64,000 bases of DNA from contig CAZVGZ010000009.1 of assembly GCA_964627605.1 (NCBI GenBank), forward strand, positions 35,803 to 99,802, read 5' to 3'. The DNA comes from CAZVGZ01 sp964627605 (GTDB lineage: Bacteria > Latescibacterota > MWCZ01 > CAZVGZ01). The notes under the pieces were generated by a model, which did not search any database, was not told the DNA's origin, and worked only from the letters and a program-made list of their open reading frames with translations. Below, one piece after another: positions 44,383 to 53,759 of this stretch (position 1 is the stretch's first letter; the number at the start of each line of letters is the position of its first letter). Both the position numbers and the translations under genes were made by a program.

Positions 44383-45608
44383 CCGTTGTCGCCCTGGGGC
44401 ACCAGCCCCCACTTCCTTAGACTCGACAGAGTTTTTGCCACCGGGTCACCCGCTGAGTGTTTGGGCAACAACCGTGTCGCAGCTTTACTAGCACGCTCAA
44501 TAGCCCCAGCGATTGAACACTCGTCGCCATCAACCCGCCAGATCCGCCCGTCGGAGAGAAGATCGTCGGCGTCAGGCTGCCCAAAGTGAGGTCCAACGAT
44601 CACCGGTCTTCCTGTAGCAGCCGCCTCATATGGGTTGTGGCCGCCACGACGCGAGCAAAATGTACCGCCGAGAACAGTCGCGTCAGCCGCCGCGTAGGCG
44701 CGCTTCAGGTCGCCCATTGTATCCAACACCAAGACCTGTCCGGTATCAAGTGTCTCTCCAGCGGTACGCCTGAGCGGATCAAACCCCATCTGTTTCAGAC
44801 GTCTCAATGTATACAGTACGTCGCATCCCTTTCTAGGAGCAACGATTGCCACAGAGTGCTCGCACTGCGACATCCACCGTTTGACACCCGCTGAGACCAC
44901 ATCGACCTCTGATCTTCGTGTGGAACCACACACGACCAGCCGACAACCATCAACAACTCCAAACTCCTGTCGCGCCGCTGTTCGGTCGTGGGGCGGTTGC
45001 GCTGCCCTCTTGAGACAGCCGGTGATGGCGATCCGGTCAAATGGCACGCCTAAAGCTTCGAAACGTTCGGCTTGACACTCATCTTTGGCGCAAGTGTATA
45101 TGCGCCGCCACATTTCTTCTGACGCACTCGGCAGAAACTTGGAATGCCACCTAAGTGAGTGTGGCGAAAGACGCCCACTCACAATCGCCAGCGGCACATC
45201 TCTAGCCGCTGCCGCCATCAACAGCCCAGGCCACAACTCTGTCTCGCTCACCACAATAGACTGCGGCATCATCTGTGCCAACGTGCGTCGCCAAAGCGGC
45301 GGCCAATCCACCTGCAATATCCCTATCGCGCAGTGACCCTCCAGCCGCGCACGCCACATCTCGAGCCCGGCTTCGGTGGTCGAAGTGAGCGCCGCAACAG
45401 ACCCAGCCGCGCCAACCAGCGACACCAACCCTTCGACTTCGCCTGCCGACGCACCATGCCACCAGACACCACCGCCTTGGGAGGAGACGATCTGCTGCGG
45501 CCAAAACCTGTCCCGCCACGATTTTCGAAGCAGCGACACCGGCGCCATACCAGCAACAAAAGGTGCGGTCATGGCTGTGTAGGCCATCTCAGCTACAGTT
45601 GTTCTCAT
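44379..45608 (-). CDS. waaA: 3-deoxy-D-manno-octulosonic acid (Kdo) transferase
   Basis: About 409 residues. An N-terminal membrane anchor (MAYTAMTAPFVAGMAPVS) precedes WWHGASAGE with the catalytic Glu, then SETELWPGLL, and the C-terminal sugar-nucleotide segment GGTFCSRRGGHNPYEAAA and GPHFGQ. It adds Kdo to lipid A. GTG 45620 is an alternative start. Directly downstream, overlapping by 4 bases, is lpxK. Confidence 0.94.
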   Translation of the reverse strand: MRTTVAEMAYTAMTAPFVAGMAPVSLLRKSWRDRFWPQQIVSSQGGGVWWHGASAGEVEGLVSLVGAAGSVAALTSTTEAGLEMWRARLEGHCAIGILQVDWPPLWRRTLAQMMPQSIVVSETELWPGLLMAAAARDVPLAIVSGRLSPHSLRWHSKFLPSASEEMWRRIYTCAKDECQAERFEALGVPFDRIAITGCLKRAAQPPHDRTAARQEFGVVDGCRLVVCGSTRRSEVDVVSAGVKRWMSQCEHSVAIVAPRKGCDVLYTLRRLKQMGFDPLRRTAGETLDTGQVLVLDTMGDLKRAYAAADATVLGGTFCSRRGGHNPYEAAATGRPVIVGPHFGQPDADDLLSDGRIWRVDGDECSIAGAIERASKAATRLLPKHSAGDPVAKTLSSLRKWGLVPQGDNG

Positions 45609-45891
45609 GCCTGACACCACACCCTATTTGAGATTGGCGGCGACAGAGTCGGTTGCACGTTGAGACCGCACAAAATGTACGAAATTGCTTGCGGCTGATC
45701 GACCTGGGACTCGTGATGTGAGGACCTCCGCGTCAACGAATACCAGAATCCGGCTAAGAAAGAGCGGATAGTCGGCTTGTTGATATAATCACTTTTCGCT
45801 AGCTTTGGTTAGGGAGAAAAGGGAGAGTGACTACCTGCTGCTGCGCCTAGGGCGGCCACGGGTGCGCGCCATGCTGCACTGCGGGAGAGCG

Positions 45892-46006
45892 ATGCCGAAA
45901 AAAGATCCTTGTAGTCGAAGACAAACCTGATGTCATGTTCGTGCTGATGATAGGCACCTATCGCTGTATCTCTGGCCTGGAGCCTGAGTTACTCACATCC
46001 ATTTAG
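45892..46006 (+). pseudogene. Remnant of a response-regulator receiver domain, frameshifted at an A6 run
   Basis: GGGAGAG precedes ATG 45892, which reads MPKKD and then meets a stop. If one A of the run of six is removed the frame becomes MPKKILVVEDKPDVMFVL, the classical start of a CheY-like receiver with the acidic pocket. It then runs on to TAG 46004-46006 after only about 38 residues, so the domain is also truncated. Confidence 0.45.
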
Positions 46007-46058
46007 CAGGAGGTTACCTGCCATCGTTGTCGCTAAACACTTTACCGTACAATCTGGC

Positions 46059-47657
46059 GTGAAACTGGTCGCTCTCAGCGCGGTGCTGATGGTGGCCTGT
46101 ACAGCCAATCGTCCAGCTCCGACAGTCGCTTACGACCCACCACCTGCTCCAGCATCAGTACCGGACCCACCAGCGTTGACACTGGTGCCGGATGTAACTG
46201 TCGAAGATACTGTGCAGCCGCTCGTCAAAGATGAGATCCCCGCAACAAACGGTTGGTACGTCCCTAGCCTGTTCGATTCGGTCTACGCCCACTACACCCG
46301 TGCCAAGACCGCTCTCGATTCGGCGCAGGGGCATGTGGACATGGCGCTGACATTTCTTGACAGCATCGGCGAAGACAATCTCGGCGCGGAGTTGGCTCAG
46401 AATCGCGAGGAGCTTGTTGAGGAGCTGAGCCCACTAGTTCTGGCGCTCTCGATGATCCAGAGGCAGACAGCCTCTCCAGGTCGCGACGACGAGATTCAGC
46501 TTGTCGTCAACGAAGATGTCGAGTACGAGATCAGAAGCTTCCAAAGACGCGAACGCAAATGGTTCATACGCTCATTTCGTCGGTCATCAAAGTTCATGCC
46601 GATCATTCGCGACGTATTCAAGGACCACGAGATTCCAGCGATGATGGCGTGGCTTCCGTTTATCGAGAGCGGATATAGCCAGGAGGCCAGATCTCATGCA
46701 GGCGCGCTGGGGATGTGGCAATTTATCCAGAGTACTGGGCACCGGTTCGGTCTGGCGAGGGATAACTATGTCGAAGAACGGATGCATGTTCGCCGCTCCA
46801 CGGAAGCTGCTATCGGGTTTCTGACCTATCTCCACGAGATGTTTGGCGACTGGATGACAGCCTTGGCGGCGTATAACTGCGGCGAAGGCCGCGTGATGCG
46901 CACGATCAGGCGACAGCGGATAGCATATCTGGACAACTTCTGGGACCTCTACCGGCAGTTGCCCAGGGAGACCGCCAGATATGTCCCCAGATTCATCGCT
47001 GTTCAGCTCATTCTGAACGAACCAGCGAAATATGGGTTCCATGAGTTGCTGAGCGGAGAGGGACAGTTACCCCCGGAGGAGATTGAAATCACCCGTTCGA
47101 TCTCGCTTCGCACAATCGCTGCTGAGTTTCCTCACATCACCGAAGATGACTTGGCATCGCTCAACCCCGATCTGGTGAGCAGGGTGACCCCTCCGAGGAA
47201 GTATCAGCTCCTCGTGCCCCAAGGAACCACAACGCGACTTACCGAGGTACTATCTCGGTTGGCAACAGAGACTCTGCCTCCACAACCACCGACGCTGGTC
47301 CACCGTGTCCGACGAGGCGAAACGCTTTCGCTTATAGCTGGTCGCTACCGCACGACAGTCAACGCCATCAGGCGTGAGAACCGCATACGCAACCCCAACC
47401 GTCTTCGCGTGGGTCAACGTCTGCGTGTTCCCACCGGCAGGGGATACAGGGCACCTTCGACATCGGCTCGCACACGGGCGGCTCGCGCTAGGGCCACCGC
47501 CACCCATGTTGTCCAAAAAGGGGAGACGCTATGGTCGATATCTCTTCTGTATGGCATGTCGCTTACCGAATTGCGCCGCGCAAACAATATGCGCAGCAGA
47601 GCCTCGGCCATACAGCCTGGACAGCGTCTAAGAGTCCGCCCACGGGGAACATCATAG
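46059..47657 (+). CDS. MltD-like lytic transglycosylase with two LysM domains
   Basis: 532 residues, lipoprotein signal with Cys14 (AVLMVAC). A Pro-rich linker is followed by an alpha-helical region, then an SLT family 1 domain with the catalytic Glu in LPFIESGYSQEA and the GALGMWQFIQSTG and AALAAYNCGEGRV motifs. Two LysM modules follow (VRRGETLSLIAGRYRTT; VQKGETLWSISLLYGMS). It cleaves peptidoglycan at the outer membrane. GTG start; an AGGAGG at 46008 instead fits an in-frame ATC at 46023, which would spoil the signal peptide, so it is not used. Confidence 0.93.
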   Translation: MKLVALSAVLMVACTANRPAPTVAYDPPPAPASVPDPPALTLVPDVTVEDTVQPLVKDEIPATNGWYVPSLFDSVYAHYTRAKTALDSAQGHVDMALTFLDSIGEDNLGAELAQNREELVEELSPLVLALSMIQRQTASPGRDDEIQLVVNEDVEYEIRSFQRRERKWFIRSFRRSSKFMPIIRDVFKDHEIPAMMAWLPFIESGYSQEARSHAGALGMWQFIQSTGHRFGLARDNYVEERMHVRRSTEAAIGFLTYLHEMFGDWMTALAAYNCGEGRVMRTIRRQRIAYLDNFWDLYRQLPRETARYVPRFIAVQLILNEPAKYGFHELLSGEGQLPPEEIEITRSISLRTIAAEFPHITEDDLASLNPDLVSRVTPPRKYQLLVPQGTTTRLTEVLSRLATETLPPQPPTLVHRVRRGETLSLIAGRYRTTVNAIRRENRIRNPNRLRVGQRLRVPTGRGYRAPSTSARTRAARARATATHVVQKGETLWSISLLYGMSLTELRRANNMRSRASAIQPGQRLRVRPRGTS

Positions 47658-47681
47658 CGGTCATCACCAACAGCGCAACTT

Positions 47682-47726
47682 GAGCGAATCTGCCAACAAT
47701 GGCTCATCATTCTGGCAGATTCGCTC
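47682..47726. terminator. Perfect 14-bp inverted repeat downstream of the mltD-like gene
   Basis: GAGCGAATCTGCCA (47682-47695) is repeated inverted as TGGCAGATTCGCTC (47713-47726) around a 17-base loop, 24 bases after the mltD-like stop. The stem is strong on both strands but neither side is followed by a T run, so a factor-independent terminator is uncertain; an operator or mobile-element-derived palindrome is also possible. Confidence 0.45.
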
Positions 47727-47875
47727 GAACTGCACCGGCCTACCTTCCAAACTTCCGCACCAAAACAACCAGAGCGTGGGCAAAACCGGGCACCAGCCGT
47801 TCATCTATTTCCAGTTCTGAGTACCCTTGCCCGCTGCTCGCCTGGGGATACCTTTCTACCCTAGGAGGACATCCC

Positions 47876-48208
47876 ATGTGCAACTACTGCCTACGCAACG
47901 AGGACATCGCCGACCTGGAGACAAGGCACGACGTCTGATGGTGCGAGAGGTGCCGCCGCTACATCGATCGCGATGAGATCAGGTGCCCAAACTGCGCTAA
48001 TAAACGGAAGACGGTTGGCAAAATCGATCACCGCTCGCAGCAGGACCAAAACAGCGTAACCAAAGCGTCTCGTATCCGCGACATAGCCGTCTCCCTTTGT
48101 TTTTTGGTGATGCCACAACACATTAGAGTGCGGGGCGGTTGTAACCGCTGTACAACCCCAAACAGAACACACACGTCTGTGCGCGGTCGTCGACAATCAA
48201 TCCACTGA
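47876..48208 (+). pseudogene. Small CxxC zinc-ribbon gene with an in-frame TGA
   Basis: A strong AGGAGG lies 7 bases before ATG 47876. The frame reads MCNYCLRNEDIADLETRHDV, then TGA (47936-47938), and without a shift continues WCERCRRYIDRDEIRCPNC. The CNYC, CERC and CPNC pairs would together form a zinc ribbon. After about 48000 the sequence loses character until TGA 48206. Nonsense mutation is the simplest view; selenocysteine or read-through is possible but no SECIS-like hairpin was recognised. Confidence 0.4.
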
Positions 48209-48226
48209 TTGGAACGGAGAATCACC

Positions 48227-48856
48227 GTGAGCGATTTTGTACTGAACCTTCTGTGCCTTGGGTGCGTTGTTTGGATGGTGGTTAGGGGATGGCAGAGCGG
48301 GCTTATCAGATCGGTGGCCGGGCTGTTAGGGATCGCCGTGGGCGTGTGGGTGGCAACGCGCTATGGCCTTCGCATCGACAGCTACCTTCAAGAGCTGCTC
48401 CCGATAAGCGATCGTGTCGTCTCTTCGCTGAGCTTCGTCGTCGCGATCGCTCTGGGTGTTTTCGCGTTGCGGCTGGGTGGCAACTTTCTCTACAGCGTGC
48501 TTCAAGCGACGCCGTTCGGCCTTTTGGATACTGTAGGTGGGGCGACGGCGGGCTTTATCAAATCGCTAATCGTAATAGGGCTCTTGACCCTGGCTTTGAG
48601 GGTTATTCCGCTGCCTGCCGAGTGGAACAACGCCGCCCGCGACTCGACCGCCATGGAGATATCTGGATCGGCGTGGGGATCTGTAGTCGAAACAGTCGAG
48701 CCCTACCTGCCCACACAGGCCCAACTCTACGTAAAAGAGTTGCGCGAAAAAGCCGAACGCAAGTGGAGCGACGCCCAAGAGATGATGGACGAACTCCCTG
48801 ACCTGGATGATATACCACTACTGCCTGACATTCCAGACCCGCCAGAATATGATTGA
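48227..48856 (+). CDS. CvpA-family membrane protein
   Basis: 209 residues, GTG start with GGAG 8 bases before it. Four membrane segments (FVLNLLCLGCVVWMVVRG; LIRSVAGLLGIAVGVWVA; VVSSLSFVVAIALGVFAL; FIKSLIVIGLLTLAL) and the family segment GLLDTVGGATAGFIKS. The C-terminus is acidic and soluble. CvpA is linked to colicin V production and stress in enterics. The end overlaps the mutS2 start, giving an operon. Confidence 0.88.
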   Translation: MSDFVLNLLCLGCVVWMVVRGWQSGLIRSVAGLLGIAVGVWVATRYGLRIDSYLQELLPISDRVVSSLSFVVAIALGVFALRLGGNFLYSVLQATPFGLLDTVGGATAGFIKSLIVIGLLTLALRVIPLPAEWNNAARDSTAMEISGSAWGSVVETVEPYLPTQAQLYVKELREKAERKWSDAQEMMDELPDLDDIPLLPDIPDPPEYD

Positions 48857-51209
48857 CGCCCACACTCTCGAGACACTCGACTACCCCCAGGTCAGGGACC
48901 GGATCGCCAAGCTCGCTCTGTCAGCCCTCGGCGGCGAGCAGGTGTCGTCCAGCGTCCCGATGACCGATCTGAGAGAGATCAAGCGCGAGCTTGCCCTCGC
49001 CTCTGAAATGGTCTGGTCGTTCAGTGAAGACGACGGGATCCCCATGGCGGGGATCAAGGATTTTAGGGAGGCGATCAGACAGGCGGCGCTGGAGGGGGCG
49101 ATGGCTGAACCGGCACCACTTCTGGACCTGGCCTCGACATTGGGAGTCGTGGCCAAACTCGCAAGATGGATCGCAAAACGAAGCGGATCAATCCCGGGCG
49201 TATCGGACATCGCTGCGGCGCTGGAGCCGTGCGAAGAGCTGGCGAAAAACATCAACAGAGTGATCGATGAAGCCACTGGTGAGATAAAGGATTCCGCGTC
49301 TTCAGAGCTATCCCGCCTTCGGCGCGACATCGACAAAGGGACTTCAGCGCTCCGTAAGCAGGCCGAGTCCGCCATGCGAAGCCTCGGCGATCAGGTGTTG
49401 TCCGAACCGCTTGTAACCGTCCGCGACGGGCGGCTGGTTCTACCGGTCAAAACCCAACGTCAATCGTCAGTGCCCGGCATCGTGCATGACCAGTCTGCAA
49501 GCGGCCAAACCCTCTATGTGGAGCCGTTGGCGTGTGTGGAAGCGGCAAACCACGTGCGCTCACTTGAGACAAGCGAGAGAAAAGAAGTCGAGCGGCTTCT
49601 AAGAGAGCTGACGAATGAGGTCCACACCAACCTTCCGCGCCTCAAATCAGATGTCGAGGCGCTTAGCATCTTGGACAGGCTCTACGCCGTTGCGTCTTCC
49701 GCCCGCCAGACAGACGCCAGTGTACCGGAAATGGTCGAGTCAGGTTCGTTGGTGATACTTGCTGGACGCCACCCGATCCTCATCGCGAAAGCAACAGACG
49801 AAAAGCCGGTTATCCCGCTCGATTTCGCACTGGAAAACCAGACTTCGACGGTAATAATCAGCGGCCCTAACGCTGGCGGGAAGACCGTCGCCCTAAAGAC
49901 TATCGGTCTGGTGAGCTTAATGGCGCAGACAGGGTGGCTGGTTCCGTGTGCAGACGGAACCAGACTGCCAGTGTTCAACCAGGTGTTCGCCGAGATCGGC
50001 GACGAGCAGTCGATTGAGGAAGACCTCTCCACTTTTTCAGGGCGGATGCGGTCTCTAACCCGATTCAGCGCCGAGGCTAAAGACCGAACCCTGATTCTCG
50101 TCGACGAGATAGGCTCGGGCACCGATCCCGATCAAGGAGCCGCACTGGCAAGAGCGCTTCTGGAGAGTTGGCACGCAGGCGGCGCACGAACGGTCGCCAC
50201 CACCCATCTAGGTTCGCTGAAAGCGTTTGCCCATGAGAGCAGTTGGGCGGACAACGGTTCGATGGAGTTCGATGGCGAGGCATTTGCGCCAACATTCCGC
50301 TATCACCATGGGCTCCCTGGTTCGAGCTATGCACTTGAGATATCGAAGCGGGTCGGCCTCAAGGACGAGGTTCTCCTGAGATCTGAGGAGCTCCTGGGAG
50401 ATGAGACACTCACCGCCGAATCCCTTATCTCCGACCTGTCAACCAGACTCGAAGCGGTAAACAGACAGGCCGCAGACTTGGACAGCCGCGAGCAGGTCTT
50501 GGAAATCAATGAAAAGGAGTATAGCGAGCGTTTTTCCGACATCAAAGAAACAGCGCGACGCAGGCGTCAGGAAGCCGGTCAAGAGGCCGCTGACATCCTA
50601 AAAAACTCCCGCGCTCTTGTAGAAAAAACTGTGGCGGAGATAAAATCAAAGGACGCCTCGACCAAGAGCATCAGGGATGCCAAAGCCGTTATTGAGTACG
50701 CCCGGCAGGCAGCCTCCAAAACAGCCGAAGACGCCAAACTCACCGTCGCTGGCGATAGCGACCTTCAGATCCGCGACTGGGTACAGATAACGTCGATGAA
50801 GACCGGTGGGGAGCTGATGTCTATCGACTCTGAACGAAAACGTGGGGCTGTTCAGACGAAAAATTCGCGCCTGGATGTTGACCTGAGCGATCTGACCAAA
50901 ACCTCGCGCCCAAAAGAGAAACGCCGAACCAACAGCCCGCACAGCTCTGCGGCAGACCAGGCATCGATGGATGTTGATCTGAGGGGGATGACGTTTGCGG
51001 AGGCGTGGCCGGTGATGGAGCGGTTCTTGGACGACGCCTATCTGGCGGGACTGCCGTCGGTAAGGGTGATTCACGGCAAGGGTACTGGAGCGCTGCGCCA
51101 GCAGATTGTCGACGAGCTAGGCTCCCACCCGCACGTAAAAAACCACAAGACAGCCCCGTTGGATCAAGGCGGAGCTGGAGTCACGTTGGTGGAGCTGGAG
51201 TCATCGTGA
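48849..51209 (+). CDS. mutS2: Endonuclease MutS2
   Basis: 786 residues with the MutS2 layout: a helical clamp region, a Walker A ATPase core (GPNAGGKT, about 339-346), DEIGSGTDPDQGAAL for Walker B, GLPGSSYALEIS, a long coiled coil, and a C-terminal Smr nuclease domain (VDLRGMTFAEAWPVM, VIHGKGTGALR). MutS2 suppresses homologous recombination and in some bacteria splits collided ribosomes. ATG 48849 overlaps cvpA by 8 bases. Confidence 0.96.
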   Translation: MIDAHTLETLDYPQVRDRIAKLALSALGGEQVSSSVPMTDLREIKRELALASEMVWSFSEDDGIPMAGIKDFREAIRQAALEGAMAEPAPLLDLASTLGVVAKLARWIAKRSGSIPGVSDIAAALEPCEELAKNINRVIDEATGEIKDSASSELSRLRRDIDKGTSALRKQAESAMRSLGDQVLSEPLVTVRDGRLVLPVKTQRQSSVPGIVHDQSASGQTLYVEPLACVEAANHVRSLETSERKEVERLLRELTNEVHTNLPRLKSDVEALSILDRLYAVASSARQTDASVPEMVESGSLVILAGRHPILIAKATDEKPVIPLDFALENQTSTVIISGPNAGGKTVALKTIGLVSLMAQTGWLVPCADGTRLPVFNQVFAEIGDEQSIEEDLSTFSGRMRSLTRFSAEAKDRTLILVDEIGSGTDPDQGAALARALLESWHAGGARTVATTHLGSLKAFAHESSWADNGSMEFDGEAFAPTFRYHHGLPGSSYALEISKRVGLKDEVLLRSEELLGDETLTAESLISDLSTRLEAVNRQAADLDSREQVLEINEKEYSERFSDIKETARRRRQEAGQEAADILKNSRALVEKTVAEIKSKDASTKSIRDAKAVIEYARQAASKTAEDAKLTVAGDSDLQIRDWVQITSMKTGGELMSIDSERKRGAVQTKNSRLDVDLSDLTKTSRPKEKRRTNSPHSSAADQASMDVDLRGMTFAEAWPVMERFLDDAYLAGLPSVRVIHGKGTGALRQQIVDELGSHPHVKNHKTAPLDQGGAGVTLVELESS

Positions 51210-51335
51210 CAAAATCGACCGACGTTGCGACATTATTACACCTCCCTGCGTCCTTGACCACCTGATGTAGGCACAATGGGATTTGGGGTTATGGGAGTGT
51301 GGAACACGCCGTATCAAAGTGATGTACATGGGCAT

Positions 51336-52712
51336 CTATCCGGCTGACTCCCTACGCCGTTTCGCCTGATCCGCTTTGGCAACTGCATCAGTTTTTTCAG
51401 GATCGACAACCGCCAAAAGCTCAGTGTGCAGGTCATCGAGCAGTGACGCCATCTCCGGTGCGCCAGCGAGGTTGTTGAACTCGCCTGGATCGTTGGGCAG
51501 ATCGTACAGCACATGGCTCTCGTAGCCTTGGTGGTGGATGTATTTGAGCGCTCCTTTGCGAATCATATACATCGCCCCGGTAGTCCCGTGGGCGTGGTAC
51601 TCGCTAAATCCGACGCGCTCCTCTGCAGCCCCGCCTATCAACCTCAGCACGCTCTGTCCAGGCAGTCCCGATGGGAGTTGAGCACCCACCAGATCGGCGA
51701 TAGTTGGCAGCAGGTCCACCAGCGTGACGGTCTCACGGACGCGCTCGTTCTGAGGTAACTCAACAGGCCATGAGATGATCCACGGCACAGCCACAGACTC
51801 CTCGTACATCGAACATTTCCACCACATGCCGTGCGCCCCGGCCATCTCGCCGTGATCGCTGGTGTAGATGATCACAGTGTCATCCGCGAAACTGCTCGAT
51901 TCGACCTTTTCGACCACCTCTCCCACCATGTCGTCAAAATAGTCTATCAATCCCAGGTAGGCTCCCCGACACCTTAACACCTCTTCCTCTGTCGGGGGGT
52001 TATCGAGATCAAAATGTCGCCGAACGAGCTGCGAGGCCGGATGCAACCGATTAAGATGCCCGTCTGGTATAACCGGAGGTCTTACACGGTTTGGGAAGTA
52101 CCGACTAAAGTACGGTTCTGGGACCAGAAGCGGGAAATGCGGCGAGACATAGGACGCCACCAGTAGCCAGGGCTGATCGGGCGCATTTTTCTCTTTCTCG
52201 TCAAGCGTCTTGAGGACCGCACTGTGGGCCGGACGATCCATCGACACCGGCCCCCTGTCCCCAACGCCAGCTTCTGATATCCTCCCACGGTTCCCAGGTT
52301 TGGGCTCGATATGCTCCCGTTCAGGGGCGCTGATAGTGGTACCGTGAGGCTCAGGGGTCCGCCGCTCATCAAATCCGTGGAGCTGATCGTCTCCCACCCA
52401 GTGCATTTTGCCGCAAACTATCGTCTGGTAACCCACACCACCGAGCACATGTCCCAAGGTTTCGACGTCGGAACCGATGGGCGCTCCATTGTCCCACGTG
52501 CCGATCTGGTGTATGTATCTACCAGTGGCGAACGACGCCCGTGAAGGCACACACAGCGGGCTGTTGCAGTATGCCGAGTCAAACGTCACGCCACGTTCAG
52601 CCAACCTGTCCAGATTGGGAGTCTCCACCTCAGCATGCCCGTAGCAACCGGTCATGTCGCGCTGGTGCTCGTCTGAGACGATCAACACCACATTCGGGGG
52701 CCGTTTGGCCAT
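51336..52712 (-). CDS. Sulfatase (arylsulfatase A family)
   Basis: 458 residues. The alkaline-phosphatase-fold start (PNVVLIVSDEHQRD) is followed by the formylglycine motif CVPSR (Cys54), matured by FGE, and the metal segment YTSDHGEMAGAHGMWWK. No signal peptide, so it may act on imported oligosaccharides. Alone in its strand run. With the sialidase-like and GH84 proteins it points to sulfated glycan or mucin-like polymer use. Confidence 0.93.
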   Translation of the reverse strand: MAKRPPNVVLIVSDEHQRDMTGCYGHAEVETPNLDRLAERGVTFDSAYCNSPLCVPSRASFATGRYIHQIGTWDNGAPIGSDVETLGHVLGGVGYQTIVCGKMHWVGDDQLHGFDERRTPEPHGTTISAPEREHIEPKPGNRGRISEAGVGDRGPVSMDRPAHSAVLKTLDEKEKNAPDQPWLLVASYVSPHFPLLVPEPYFSRYFPNRVRPPVIPDGHLNRLHPASQLVRRHFDLDNPPTEEEVLRCRGAYLGLIDYFDDMVGEVVEKVESSSFADDTVIIYTSDHGEMAGAHGMWWKCSMYEESVAVPWIISWPVELPQNERVRETVTLVDLLPTIADLVGAQLPSGLPGQSVLRLIGGAAEERVGFSEYHAHGTTGAMYMIRKGALKYIHHQGYESHVLYDLPNDPGEFNNLAGAPEMASLLDDLHTELLAVVDPEKTDAVAKADQAKRRRESAG

Positions 52713-52836
52713 TTTGATTCTACCTTTCGCCAGAGCCTCAGTTTTCGCGGTTCTGCAAACCGCGATACCATCCGGTTTGGAGCGTCACTCCAACATAGCG
52801 ACGCACCAGGGTCGGCGCAACAGTGACGGTGACATA

Positions 52837-52977
52837 ATGTCAGCAAAATGTACCCCTTGTCTGCCTGCAGTTGAAGCCACCCCTGTAGAAACGTCAGTCA
52901 ACTGCTATTGGCATTGGCTTTGCATTCGCACCAGAGTGTCAGATATGGCCGCAGATGCGCAGGACATCGTCAAGTGA
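52837..52977 (+). pseudogene. Possible remnant of pterin-4a-carbinolamine dehydratase
   Basis: A 46-residue frame: SAKCTPCLPAVEATPVETS resembles the CxPC N-terminus of PCD/PhhB proteins, and the end VSDMAADAQDIV resembles the VAELAEAEGHHPDI helix, with the active-site His pair lost. The middle is missing. Its stop overlaps the GTG of the next gene (GTGA), a coupling that suggests a once functional operon. Family call is inference. Confidence 0.35.
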
Positions 52978-53756
52978 ATGAACCGGTGGAGGTGTTGGAT
53001 GCAGCGGTGGACACGCTCCCGCTCGAACCGGTGTCCGCACCACGATTGGCAGGTCTGATAGCGGTCGCCACCGGTTTCGGCTCTGCAGCAGCGCTCTTCG
53101 GTGGGCCGATTTTGGTGTTGGCGAACATGGTTGCCTTGGGATCGTTCAGCGTTGTAGGTGTGGTGGCGTTTTTCAGCGGCAATCTGCGCGAAGAGAAGGA
53201 CAGCCTGGGGTTGGCGAGAGTTGGGCAGGCGACAGTGGGAATGTGGCTCGCAGTCGCGGTGATAGCCTACACCTGGTTTCGGTGGGGCAGTTCACCGCCG
53301 CAAACGCTTGGTGACGCCGCATCGAACGCAGCGATCGCAGCCACCATCGCGGTCTGGTGGATAGGGGTTTTTGTCACGGTACGGCGGGCGGTGGTGCAGC
53401 AGACCCCGCTAGTCTGGTCAGGCAGACTTGGAGCGATGCTATCTTCCGGAGCTTTGGCAGCGTTGTTGAGCCTGTTGGGAACCGCCTGGATAGCTCAGTG
53501 GGCCGATGGGCGGCAGCTTGTTGCGATGGCGGAGACAGTCACCGAACAGAGAACCACCATCGGACATTGGCCCGATACATTGCGGCAGATGCCAGACTCC
53601 TATCTGGCACGAGGGCGAATCTGGTATGCCAACGACGACAGCACAGTTGGAGTCAGCTACCAGATGGGTCTATGGGAGACCGACATTGTTTTCAAGATAC
53701 CCAACAGGGGATGGGCGCGACAATCCAGGCATCGCCGGGCAATTGAGGAGGAGTAG
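52974..53756 (+). CDS. Multi-pass membrane protein, unknown function
   Basis: 260 residues from GTG 52974 with AGGA upstream. Hydrophobic segments include LAGLIAVATGFGSAAALF, ILVLANMVALGSFSVVGVVA, VGMWLAVAVIAYTWFRW, AIAATIAVWWIGVFVTV and LSSGALAALLSLLGTAWI. A soluble C-terminus (about 80 residues) follows. No family recognised. It ends 4 bases before the first URO-D-like gene. Confidence 0.65.
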   Translation: MNEPVEVLDAAVDTLPLEPVSAPRLAGLIAVATGFGSAAALFGGPILVLANMVALGSFSVVGVVAFFSGNLREEKDSLGLARVGQATVGMWLAVAVIAYTWFRWGSSPPQTLGDAASNAAIAATIAVWWIGVFVTVRRAVVQQTPLVWSGRLGAMLSSGALAALLSLLGTAWIAQWADGRQLVAMAETVTEQRTTIGHWPDTLRQMPDSYLARGRIWYANDDSTVGVSYQMGLWETDIVFKIPNRGWARQSRHRRAIEEE

Positions 53757-53759
53757 CAG

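Noticed and set aside
46008..46025. AGGAGG followed by ATC as start of the mltD-like gene
   Set aside because: ATC starts are very rare and the longer N-terminus would disrupt a good lipoprotein signal; GTG 46059 kept.
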